Below, in pieces: positions 9,810-17,082 of a stretch of DNA of 45,024 nucleotides (its first letter is position 1; each line of letters begins with the position of its first letter). Source of the DNA: Sphaerobacter sp. GTDB lineage: Bacteria; Chloroflexota; Chloroflexia; Thermomicrobiales; Thermomicrobiaceae. The translations under genes and the position numbers were made by a program. The notes under the pieces are model-generated. The model searched no databases. It was not told the DNA's origin and saw only the letters and a list, made by a program, of their open reading frames with translations. The stretch lies in assembly GCF_019683595.1 (NCBI RefSeq), contig NZ_JADGHZ010000010.1:1-45024 (forward strand). Reading direction: 5' to 3'.

Positions 9810-9948
9810 GCACGCCTCCGCTCACTTCACCCCAATGGACACGCCGCGCCGAAGCCTCAGCTGCGCGCGCCATTCTACGCAGGTGCAGCGACAGGGGCAA
9901 TTGATCGAGCCGGATCGAGCAGGAGAGCGTCTGAGCCGGGCGACGCGC

Positions 9949-10254
9949 TCAGGCCTGCATCGCCTCGCGTGCCTGAACCTTGTGCCACTCGGGCCTGCCA
10001 TCGTCCATGGACGACCGGTTCAAGGGCTCGCGCGTCTGCCGGAAGGGCGGCGTTTCATGCCAGCGCTCCCAGTCGTCGCGGGAGCGCCAGGTGCCGACCA
10101 CAACCCGCTTGTTCGGCTCGTCCTCGGGGATGAGCAACTGGGTATCAACCCATCCCGGCTGTTGCTTCGCGGCACGCAACCGCTCCTCGAACGCTCGGTC
10201 CCACTCCTGCTCCTGGCCGGGCTTGAGGGTTGTCTCGGTGATGACGGTCATCAT
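9949..10254 (-). CDS. Antibiotic biosynthesis monooxygenase (ABM)-domain protein
   Basis: This small 101-aa protein has a ferredoxin-like ABM/dimeric alpha-beta barrel pattern. It opens MMTVITETTLKPGQEQEWDRAFEERL, continues with PGWVDTQLLIPEDEPNKRVVVGTW and SRDDWERWHETPPFRQTREPL. Such proteins act as small cofactor-free oxygenases, heme-binding proteins or simply stress-associated dimers, so no reaction is assigned. The ATG at 10254 has GGAGGTAGGTGG just upstream; an in-frame extension to 10389 is rejected because it is Arg/Gly-rich and overlaps the divergent selD promoter. It is transcribed away from selD. Confidence 0.72.
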   Translation of the reverse strand: MMTVITETTLKPGQEQEWDRAFEERLRAAKQQPGWVDTQLLIPEDEPNKRVVVGTWRSRDDWERWHETPPFRQTREPLNRSSMDDGRPEWHKVQAREAMQA

Positions 10255-10376
10255 GGTCCACCTACCTCCATCGCCAGACCGTTCGGACCGTTCCCGGCCG
10301 CTGCCGGGTGTCTCGGTGACGCCAGCACGATCGGTACCACTCCGAGCACGCCGTGCGACACCGGCCGACGGGAAGG

Positions 10377-10405
10377 TTGAGCCGGGCACGCGTGTTGGCT
10401 ATGAT
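10377..10405 (+). promoter_or_regulatory. selD operon promoter
   Basis: TTGAGC (10377-10382), a 17-nt spacer and TATGAT (10400-10405) predict a start near 10412 and a leader of about 70 nt. The leader begins with a 7-bp hairpin (GTTCGGC, loop GCGGT, GCCGAAC; 10417-10435). It has a second possible short stem GACCC/GGGTC (about 10446-10463) before the ribosome site GGAAGG at 10467-10472. Confidence 0.75.
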
Positions 10406-10481
10406 CGGGCCATGTGGTTCGGCGCGGTGCCGAACAAGCGGCGATGACCCGCGTTGTCAGGGTCCTGGAAGGAAAGCCACC

Positions 10482-11534
10482 GTGCAGTCTCGCGACGAGA
10501 TTCGCCTTACGACACTGGCGAGCTGCGCTGGTTGAGCGTCCAAGATGGGCCCAGAGGCCCTGGCGCAGGTGCTGCGTCCGCTCACTCAGCTCAGTGACCC
10601 CAACCTGATCGTCGGGCTCCAGACCAGCGATGACGCGGCTGTCTATCGCCTGAGCGACGACCTTGCCTTGATCCAGACGGTCGATTTCTTCACGCCTGTG
10701 GTCGACGACCCGTACATCTACGGCGCTATCGCCGCGGCCAACTCCATGAGCGACGTGTACGCTATGGGGGGTACGCCGCTGTTTGCCCTGAACATCGCCG
10801 GCTTCCCCGACAACGTGCCGCTCGACGTGCTGCAGCGCATCTTCCAGGGGGGCGCCGACAAGGCTGCCGAGGCCGGGATAGTCATCGCCGGAGGACACAC
10901 CGTCACCGACAACGAGCCGAAGTACGGCCTGGTCGTCACCGGCACGATCCGTCCCGATCGGGTTGTGACCAAGGCCGGCGCCCGACCAGGCGACGTGCTC
11001 TATCTCACCAAGCCGCTCGGCACCGGCGTCATCACCACCGCGCTCAAGGCCCAGGCGGCGGACCCGGCCGACGTGGACGAGGCCGTGGCGTCGATGCTCA
11101 AGCTCAACCGCGCCGCCGCGGCCCTGATGCAGCAGGTCGGGGTCAACGCCTGCACCGACATCACCGGCTTCGGAATGCTCGGCCACGCCACCGAGGTTGC
11201 GCAGAAGAGCGGCGTGCGCCTCGTCCTGTCGGCGGGGCAAATGCCGTGGCTCCCCGGCGCCGAGCGCTACGCCGCGGAGGGACGCCTCCCCGGCGGGGCG
11301 CGGCGCAACCGCGCCTTCTACGGCGAGGGACCGGAGAGCATCCTCGAGATTGCCCCTGGCATCCCGGAGACGACGCTGGACCTCCTGTTCGACCCCGAGA
11401 CCTCGGGAGGCCTGCTCATCGCGGTCCCGGGCGACCGGGCGCAGGCGCTGGAGCAGGCGTTCGCCGCGGCTGGTGAACCGCTCTGGCGGGTGGGCTCGGT
11501 CGAGGAGGGGCACGGGCTCCTCCTGCTGCCCTGA
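10482..11534 (+). CDS. selD: Selenide, water dikinase with selenocysteine at the active site (TGA recoded)
   Basis: SelD makes selenophosphate from selenide and ATP, the selenium donor for selenocysteine and selenouridine. The usual start would be called at the ATG at 10545, but that leaves out the catalytic N-terminus. Reading from the GTG at 10482 (GGAAGG upstream) gives a protein beginning MQSRDEIRLTTLASCAG, then TGA at 10533-10535, then ASKMGPEALAQVLRPL. Aligning the essential Lys (Lys21 here, Lys20 in E. coli) places the TGA codon at E. coli Cys17, the catalytic residue that is Sec in many SelD proteins. With Sec18 the protein is 350 aa, the normal family length. Other motifs are DDAAVY, TVDFFTPVVDDP, AANSMSDVYAMGG, AGGHTVTD and DITGFGMLGH. 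It is followed 5 nt later by rsmA. Confidence 0.93.
10533..10560 (+). promoter_or_regulatory. Candidate bacterial SECIS hairpin after the selD UGA
   Basis: Immediately after the UGA (10533-10535) the mRNA can form GGGCC (10547-10551), loop CAGA (10552-10555), GGCCC (10556-10560). This may be extended across a bulge by CCA (10540-10542) with TGG (10561-10563). The apical loop lies about 17-20 nt after the UGA, in the distance range known for bacterial SelB-dependent SECIS elements. The structure is short and GC-rich sequence forms hairpins easily, so this is suggestive only. Confidence 0.5.
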
Positions 11535-11539
11535 GTGGG

Positions 11540-12433
11540 ATGGAGGGGCGTGTGCGGCGGCGGGAACGGCCCCGGCATCGCGGAGAGCGCGAGCGCACCG
11601 AGCCGACATTCCGCGACCTGCTGGACGAGATCGGCGTCCGGCCGAGCAAGGCGCTCGGCCAGAACTTCCTGCACGACACTCGGATCGTCCAGCGCATCGC
11701 GGACGTCGCCGAGCTCGGTCCCGACGACCTCGTCGTCGAGGTCGGTCCCGGCCTCGGCATCCTCACCCGCGAGCTGGCGCGCCGCGCGGGCACGGTGATC
11801 GCCGTCGAGCTCGACACGCGCCTCGCCGCCCACCTGCGTGCGTCGCTTGAGGCGGAAAACGTGCGCATCGTCGAGGGCGACATCCTCGACCTGAATCTCG
11901 GAGACCTCGTCGGAGGGCGACCCTACCACGTGGTCGCCAACCTCCCATACTCCGTCGCAGCGGCCGTCATCGAGCACGTGCTGGAGAGCGATCACCGCCC
12001 CGGCCGCATGGTCGTCATGGTGCAGCGCGAGGTGGCCGAGCGGATCGTTGCTCGCCCGCCGGAGATAAGCGTCCTCGCCGTTGCCGTGCAGTTCTATGCG
12101 GAGCCCCGCATCGCCTTCCGCGTCGGTCCGGGAGCCTTCGTGCCACGCCCGCGCGTCGACTCTGCCGTGCTGCGCCTGGATCTGAAGCCGGACCCGCCGC
12201 TCTCCGGCGCCGACCGGGCAGCCTTCTTCACCCTCGTCCGCGCCGGGTTCTCTCAGCGACGAAAGCGGCTCGCGAACGCCCTGGCCGATGCGCTGGGCGT
12301 ACCGAAGAGCGTGGTCGAGGAGCGACTGGCGGCCGCGGGCATCGACCCCGATCGCCGTGCCGAAACGCTCTCGGTGGAGGAGTGGCTTGCCGTGCAGCGC
12401 AGCTTCGGAGCGCAGCCGAGTGACGTCGATTGA
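11540..12433 (+). CDS. rsmA: 16S rRNA (A1518/A1519-N6)-dimethyltransferase
   Basis: RsmA (KsgA) dimethylates two adjacent adenines near the 3' end of 16S rRNA during late small-subunit assembly, using SAM. The 297-aa protein shows ALGQNFLHD (N-terminal RNA/SAM motif), VVEVGPGLGILTREL (motif I), VIAVELDTRL, VEGDILDL, and the catalytic NLPYSVAAAVI (motif IV, NLPY), followed by VMVQREVAERI and FVPRPRVDSAVL. The C-terminal helical part (AGFSQRRKRLANAL) is complete. The ATG at 11540 lies 5 nt after the selD stop; a GTG at 11552 behind GGAGGGG is an alternative start, and the extra N-terminus is Arg-rich. It overlaps ispE by 14 nt, an rsmA-ispE order common in many bacteria. Confidence 0.97.
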   Translation: MEGRVRRRERPRHRGERERTEPTFRDLLDEIGVRPSKALGQNFLHDTRIVQRIADVAELGPDDLVVEVGPGLGILTRELARRAGTVIAVELDTRLAAHLRASLEAENVRIVEGDILDLNLGDLVGGRPYHVVANLPYSVAAAVIEHVLESDHRPGRMVVMVQREVAERIVARPPEISVLAVAVQFYAEPRIAFRVGPGAFVPRPRVDSAVLRLDLKPDPPLSGADRAAFFTLVRAGFSQRRKRLANALADALGVPKSVVEERLAAAGIDPDRRAETLSVEEWLAVQRSFGAQPSDVD

Positions 12434-13316
12434 GCTGGCCGCCCCTGTCCGCCTGCGCGCACCGGCCAAGGTGAACCTCGGGCTGGAGGTCCTCACCCGG
12501 CGCCCTGACGGCTACCACGACGTCGTCACGATCCTGCAGAGCGTGAGCCTCTTCGACACCATCGACCTGCTCCCCGCCCCGGCGCTCCGCTACACGCCGC
12601 TGGAGGGGCTGGAGCGAGAGTCGGACCTGCTCTGGCGCGCAGTCCGGCTGGCCGAGACAACATTCGGCGTACGCCTTCTGGCCGAGATCCGGCTGCAGAA
12701 GCACATCCCGCTCGCGGCGGGCCTAGGTGGCGGCAGCAGCGACGCCGGCACCCTCCTCGGCGCCCTCGCCTTCCTCGCCGGCATCCCGATCGACGAGATG
12801 GAACGCGCCGCCGCGGCGCTGGGCAGCGACGTCCCCTTCTTCGTCCGCGGCGGGACGGCCCTGGCCACCGGGACCGGCACCGACCTGACCCCCCTCGACG
12901 CGACGCCCAATGCCTGGTTCGTCATCGTCGTCCCAGACCTCGTCATCCCGGCGAAGACGGCCGCCCTCTACCGCGCGCTGACGCCGGACCAATTCACCGA
13001 CGGCACCGCCACGCGGCGCCTGGCCGCCGCGCTGGCACGTGGCGAGACCCTCGACACCAGACTCATGCGCAACGCCTTCACCCCCGTCCTCCGTCAATGG
13101 GACGCGGTCAGCCGAGCAATCGACGCCCTCCATGCGGCGGGCGCGCCGGTCGTTCTGCCGAGCGGCGCCGGGCCGTCGGTCTTCACCGTTGTTCCGACCC
13201 AGGCCGCCGCGATCGCCATGGCCGACCGCCTTCCGACCGGGACCGGGCGAGTCCACATTTGCACCACGGTCGCCAGAGACCCCAACGAGGAAATCCTGCG
13301 CGCAGTTCGGGGGTGA
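12420..13316 (+). CDS. ispE: 4-diphosphocytidyl-2-C-methyl-D-erythritol kinase
   Basis: IspE phosphorylates CDP-methylerythritol with ATP in the MEP (non-mevalonate) isoprenoid pathway. This 298-aa GHMP-family kinase shows APAKVNLGLEVLTRRPDGYHDV at the N-terminus (conserved Lys/Asn and the DGYH motif), the ATP-binding PLAAGLGGGSSDAGTLL near residues 95-111, LGSDVPFFVRGGTALATG, and the C-terminal VLPSGAGPSVFTVV. The GTG at 12420 was chosen; it sits inside the end of rsmA (14-nt overlap), with GGAG 8 nt upstream, and places the GHMP domain at the right distance. It is the last clear member of the selD-rsmA-ispE transcript. A new promoter appears downstream before the next gene. Confidence 0.97.
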   Translation: MTSIELAAPVRLRAPAKVNLGLEVLTRRPDGYHDVVTILQSVSLFDTIDLLPAPALRYTPLEGLERESDLLWRAVRLAETTFGVRLLAEIRLQKHIPLAAGLGGGSSDAGTLLGALAFLAGIPIDEMERAAAALGSDVPFFVRGGTALATGTGTDLTPLDATPNAWFVIVVPDLVIPAKTAALYRALTPDQFTDGTATRRLAAALARGETLDTRLMRNAFTPVLRQWDAVSRAIDALHAAGAPVVLPSGAGPSVFTVVPTQAAAIAMADRLPTGTGRVHICTTVARDPNEEILRAVRG

Positions 13317-13364
13317 ATCGGTGTCTCCGCGCAGGATCCGGCGCTACTCTCCTCGAGTACGAGA

Positions 13365-13393
13365 TTGACGATCACCACGTCAGCGCATATGCT
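13365..13393 (+). promoter_or_regulatory. Promoter of the YhaM-like gene
   Basis: TTGACG (13365-13370), a 17-nt spacer and TATGCT (13388-13393) match a housekeeping promoter. The expected start is near 13400, about 34 nt before the GTG at 13434. Confidence 0.72.
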
Positions 13394-13433
13394 ACGTGGA
13401 CCGACTGTGGGTCAAGTGGAGCGGTAGACATCA

Positions 13434-14441
13434 GTGCAACACCACGCGCTTGACTTCGCCACCCTTGTGGTGGGGCAGGTCGTCGAGGGTATTGCGCTCG
13501 CCTTTCGCGTAGAACGGCGACACAAGAGAGGCGGCGAGCCTTTCCTGGAGTTCCGGCTGCGCGACAAACAGCTCCGTGAGGTACGGGCCGTCAAGTGGGA
13601 CGTGGTGGACGGCGAGGAATACACCTGTCCGACGTTGCTCTACGTGGCCGCAACCGTCAAGGAATATCAGGGCAAGCGCGAACTGCACGTCACCGAGTGC
13701 GAAGTGTGCAACGGCGACATCGCCCCCTACCTCCCCGGCCCCTACCGGAACGATAATCTGGCGGAGTTCTGGGATCTCGTGGATACCCTCCGCGACCGTA
13801 GTCTGACCGCGCTGCTCGAGCGCGCGGTTGAAACGTTTTCCGATTTCCTGACGTCACCCGCCAGCGCCAAGTACCACGGCGCCTACCGCGAGGGGCTGCT
13901 GGAGCACAGCGTCAACGTCGCGCGCATCTGCGACGCGGCCGCCTCGCTGTATGCCGGCGCCGTCGATCGCGACCTGCTCATCGCCGGGGCATTGCTCCAC
14001 GACATCGGCAAGGCCGGTCTGCACCCGGTCCACGCGCCGGACCAGGTGCACCCGGATGAACGGCTTTTCGGTCACGTACTCCGCGGGGTTCGCATGGTCG
14101 AGGACCTCCTCGCGATGGCGGATGACATCGACGACGAGCGGCAGGCAGGTCTCCTGCACCTCATCGCGAGCCACCACGGTCAACCGGAGTGGGGCGCCGC
14201 CGTGCGCCCGGCCACGATTGAAGCCTGGATCCTACACCACGCCGATCAATTGGATGCCTGCGTTACCGGCGCCCGTGATCTGCTCCGCGCCGCGAACCCG
14301 GACGACGGATGGGTCTGGTTCCCGATGCGGGAGTCTCTGCTGCGGGTGCCAGCCACGAATGCATCATCCCACCCGGACGGGCCCGAGAGATGGGATCCGT
14401 TTCTCAACTCTCGGGACGACCCTGAGGACGTTCCGTTCTGA
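13434..14441 (+). CDS. YhaM-like 3'-5' exoribonuclease (OB fold + HD domain)
   Basis: This 335-aa protein has the architecture of the YhaM/CMG1 exoribonucleases. The N-terminal OB-fold-like nucleic-acid-binding part (about residues 8-95) includes FLEFRLRDKQLREVRAVKWD, the strand pattern seen in YhaM. It is followed by an HD phosphohydrolase domain with GLLEHSVNVARIC (first His), LLIAGALLHDIGKAGL (HD pair), and HLIASHHGQPEWG, then AWILHHADQLDA. Metal ligands all appear intact, so activity on RNA (or single-stranded DNA) 3' ends is likely. The start is a GTG at 13434 with a modest GGAG site. Its last 38 nt overlap the convergent thioesterase gene. It could share some read-through with the ispE operon but has its own promoter. 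Confidence 0.85.
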   Translation: MQHHALDFATLVVGQVVEGIALAFRVERRHKRGGEPFLEFRLRDKQLREVRAVKWDVVDGEEYTCPTLLYVAATVKEYQGKRELHVTECEVCNGDIAPYLPGPYRNDNLAEFWDLVDTLRDRSLTALLERAVETFSDFLTSPASAKYHGAYREGLLEHSVNVARICDAAASLYAGAVDRDLLIAGALLHDIGKAGLHPVHAPDQVHPDERLFGHVLRGVRMVEDLLAMADDIDDERQAGLLHLIASHHGQPEWGAAVRPATIEAWILHHADQLDACVTGARDLLRAANPDDGWVWFPMRESLLRVPATNASSHPDGPERWDPFLNSRDDPEDVPF

Positions 14442-14883
14442 AATACACCGATTCCCACGCCGCCTGCTGCTCGTCGGAGACGCGGACGAACGTGCCCGTG
14501 GCGCTGACGAGCACCGCGCCCTCACGGTCCCTGATCTCGCCGCGAGTCTCGACCATGCGGCCCCGGTCGCGGACCACTTCCGCGATGACCTCCACCGGCT
14601 GCTCGACCGGCACGGGCCGACGGAATCGCATCTCCATCCGCGCCGTCACCGCCAACCGGCCGTCGGCCAGCACGGCCCAGCTCATCGCCTCGTCCAGGAC
14701 AGTCGACAGGATGCCGCCGTGGGTCATGCCGAGGTAGCCCTCGTGCTCGCGCGCCGGGGTGAACGTGCCCCGCACACCCGCCTCTCCATGCCGGTAGAAG
14801 GCAAGCCGCAGACCGATGGGGTTCTTCTCCCCGCAACCGAAGCATCCATGATCGACCACCGTATTGACCCGCTCGGACTGCAC
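14404..14883 (-). CDS. PaaI-type hotdog thioesterase
   Basis: This 159-aa protein has the hotdog fold of the PaaI/YbgC-like acyl-CoA thioesterases. It opens with CFGCGEKNPIGLRLAFY, the CxxC-GxxNPxGL header of the subgroup. It contains the catalytic-helix motif YLGMTHGGILSTVLDEAM (HGG, and Asp/Glu on the central helix), then LAVTARMEMRFRRPVPV and EVIAEVVRDRGRMVETRGEI. It probably hydrolyses an acyl-CoA; the acyl group is unknown. The GTG at 14883 has AGGAGG 4 nt upstream; a neighbouring GTG at 14886 is also possible, and an ATG at 14991 would add a poorly conserved stretch. Its 3' end overlaps the convergent exoribonuclease gene by 38 nt. Confidence 0.85.
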   Translation of the reverse strand: MQSERVNTVVDHGCFGCGEKNPIGLRLAFYRHGEAGVRGTFTPAREHEGYLGMTHGGILSTVLDEAMSWAVLADGRLAVTARMEMRFRRPVPVEQPVEVIAEVVRDRGRMVETRGEIRDREGAVLVSATGTFVRVSDEQQAAWESVYFRTERPQGRPES

Positions 14884-14894
14884 CACTCCTCCTC

Positions 14895-14920
14895 TGCTGC
14901 GCTCACTTGCTGCGCTCACT
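14895..14920 (-). repeat. 13-nt tandem duplication in thioesterase leader
   Basis: TGCTGCGCTCACT occurs twice back to back, directly before the ribosome site AGGAGG (14893-14888) of the minus-strand thioesterase gene. Further upstream in the same leader there is a CGGGCG/CGCCCG stem. I could not match the leader to a known riboswitch or T-box. Confidence 0.55.
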
Positions 14921-15154
14921 GGATCGCCGCCGGCCCGTTGATCCCGTCTCCTTGCGGGGAAGCGAACCGGCCCAGAGCGGGCGATGCCCAACGCCCGCGC
15001 TGCGGCGATTCTACCCAGGCATCCCGAATCGGCGCTCCGATCCCGGTTCGAGCCGGGAAGAACTCATGACGGCCCTGTAATCCCCGGGCCACCGGTAGTA
15101 CGATTGCCGCGCCGGCGGCACGCACCCACGTGCCGCTCATGCTGATCCGACGAA

Positions 15155-15184
15155 TTGACAGGTGTGCGACATGCTTCTTAGAAT
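15155..15184 (+). promoter_or_regulatory. Promoter of the PASTA kinase gene
   Basis: TTGACA (15155-15160, perfect consensus), an 18-nt spacer and TAGAAT (15179-15184) lie directly upstream. Transcription should start near 15191, leaving a short leader that contains the GGGGAGG ribosome site. Confidence 0.88.
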
Positions 15185-15208
15185 TGGCCGCCGGGGAGGT
15201 TCCATCTG

Positions 15209-17080
15209 GTGCAAGCACGGGCCTTGAATGGGCGCTACCGCCTCGACGAACGCATCGGCGAGGGCGGGATGGCGGTCGTCTACCGCGGCTACGACCTGGT
15301 CCTCAACCGGGTGGTGGCCGTCAAGGTGCTGCGCGACCAGTACATCTCCGACAGCAACTTCCTGCGGCGGTTCGAGCGCGAAGCGCAATCGGCAGCGCGT
15401 CTCTCTCATCCCCACATCGCCAACGTGTACGACGTCGGGCAGGACGGTCATACCCGCTACATCGTCATGGAGTACGTCGACGGCCCCAACCTCAAGGAAC
15501 TCATCCGCCGCCAGGGGCCTTTCTCCGTCGACGGCGCCGCCTTCATCATTCGCCAGGTGGCCGAAGCGCTCGACTATGCCCATGCCCACGGCCTCGTCCA
15601 CCGCGACATCAAACCCCAAAACATCCTCGTCGACCAGGACGGCCACGTGAAGGTGGTCGATTTCGGCATCGCCAAGGGCTTGAGCGACGCCAACTTGACC
15701 GAGGACGGCACCGGCATGGGCACCGTCCACTACGTGTCGCCCGAACAGGCGCGCGGCGCGCAGGCGACGCCGGCTTCCGATGTCTACGCCACCGGCGTCG
15801 TCCTCTACGAGATGCTCACCAAGCGCCTCCCGTTCGAAGCCGACACCCCGGTCGGCGTCGCGATGCAACACGTGAGCGCCAGCCCGCCACCACCGCGCCA
15901 GTTCAACCCGGCGATCCCGCCGGAAGTCGAAGCGATTGTCCTCCGCGCGCTCGCCAAGAACCCCGCCGACCGCTACCCGAGCGCCGGGGCGCTGGCCGAC
16001 GCGCTCGACCACTGGGAACGGGCAGGCACGGCTGACAGTGAGGCGACCCGCGTGATCGCCACGGCACCCGCCGCGGTCGACAGGCCGCCCCGCCGGGCCG
16101 CAACGGCTGTCCCTCCAGGCCGGACGGGTCGCGGCGCGCCGCCCCCGCCGCCTGCGCGGAATCAGGCATTCCGCGACGATGTGGGATGCGTGACCTGGCT
16201 GATCGGCTCGGCCATCCTGATCGGCCTCGTCGGGCTCGTGGTCCTGGTCTTCAACGTCGGCGATTTCGGTTTCTTCGAACCATCCAACCAGCCGACCCCG
16301 ACCGCGACCATGCCCGCCGCTGTCGCCAGCCCGACGACCGGATCAACGCCGACCAGCACTGCCACGGCGACCACCCCGGCCACGCCGAGTCCGACAGGAA
16401 CGCCGGGCACGCCCACACCGACCCCCTCACCGACGCCGGAGATGGCCACCGTGCCATGGTTGATCGGCTCCACCGTCGACCAGGTGGAGGAGACGGTCAA
16501 CGGCTTGGGATTCACGCTGGTCGAGGAGCGGGTCTACGACAACGTCGAGCCGCCCGGCACGATCATCGACCAGGAGCCACGAGCTGGGGAGTCGGTCCCG
16601 AAGGGGACTCAGATCCAGGTCAAGGTCAGCCGCGGCCCCGAGTACATTTCGCTCCAGAGCGTGGTCGGTCTACCGCGGGCTCAGGCACGCCAGCAACTCG
16701 AGCAGCTCGGGCTGACGGTCAACGAGGTCGAGGAGGGCAGCGCGACCGTGCCGCGCGGGAACGTCATCCGCACGGATCCGCCGTCCCAGGTCGCGAACGG
16801 CGGCACGGTCACGCTCTACATCAGCGTCGGCGACCAGATCCAGGTGCCCGATGCCTTCGGGCAGCCCTACCCGCAGGTCGTCGCTGCCCTGGAGAACGCG
16901 GGATTCGTCGTCGAATCGGTGGTCCCGCAAACGTGCGAGCAGATCCAGCAGTCGGCACCTGACTTCGACTGCCAGAACCTCGCGGATGGCGCTGTGGTCA
17001 GCGCGACCCTGGCCTGGGGCTCATGGGTGCCGCGCGGGTCAAGCATCGCCATCGCTTACTACGACGCCGGCGACGACTAG
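15209..17080 (+). CDS. Membrane Ser/Thr protein kinase with PASTA repeats (PknB/PrkC type)
   Basis: This 623-aa receptor-like kinase senses the cell wall and phosphorylates proteins on Ser/Thr. The kinase domain (about 10-270) has the glycine loop GEGGMAVVYRG, the ATP Lys39 in VAVKVLR, catalytic HRDIKPQN (Asp133), DFGIAK (Asp151) and GTVHYVSPEQARG, so it looks active. A Pro/Arg-rich linker leads to one membrane helix (about 328-350, TWLIGSAILIGLVGLVVLVF). After a Thr/Pro-rich stalk (about 355-410) come three extracellular PASTA repeats (about 412-476, 478-543, 545-623), known to bind muropeptides or lipid II. The GTG at 15209 has GGGGAGG upstream. A second gene starts 2 nt after its stop, so they form an operon. 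No PP2C phosphatase is adjacent. Confidence 0.95.
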   Translation: MQARALNGRYRLDERIGEGGMAVVYRGYDLVLNRVVAVKVLRDQYISDSNFLRRFEREAQSAARLSHPHIANVYDVGQDGHTRYIVMEYVDGPNLKELIRRQGPFSVDGAAFIIRQVAEALDYAHAHGLVHRDIKPQNILVDQDGHVKVVDFGIAKGLSDANLTEDGTGMGTVHYVSPEQARGAQATPASDVYATGVVLYEMLTKRLPFEADTPVGVAMQHVSASPPPPRQFNPAIPPEVEAIVLRALAKNPADRYPSAGALADALDHWERAGTADSEATRVIATAPAAVDRPPRRAATAVPPGRTGRGAPPPPPARNQAFRDDVGCVTWLIGSAILIGLVGLVVLVFNVGDFGFFEPSNQPTPTATMPAAVASPTTGSTPTSTATATTPATPSPTGTPGTPTPTPSPTPEMATVPWLIGSTVDQVEETVNGLGFTLVEERVYDNVEPPGTIIDQEPRAGESVPKGTQIQVKVSRGPEYISLQSVVGLPRAQARQQLEQLGLTVNEVEEGSATVPRGNVIRTDPPSQVANGGTVTLYISVGDQIQVPDAFGQPYPQVVAALENAGFVVESVVPQTCEQIQQSAPDFDCQNLADGAVVSATLAWGSWVPRGSSIAIAYYDAGDD

Positions 17081-17082
17081 CC

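Noticed and set aside
10533-10535. The TGA as a true stop or a sequencing/frameshift error in selD
   Set aside because: The frame on both sides matches the SelD family, the TGA falls exactly on the known Cys/Sec position, and total length is right; a random stop at that codon is improbable.
14884-15060. T-box or other known riboswitch in the thioesterase leader
   Set aside because: The leader lacks the T-box core (AGGGTGGNACCGCG) and I could not fit a known aptamer; a thioesterase is also an unlikely T-box target.
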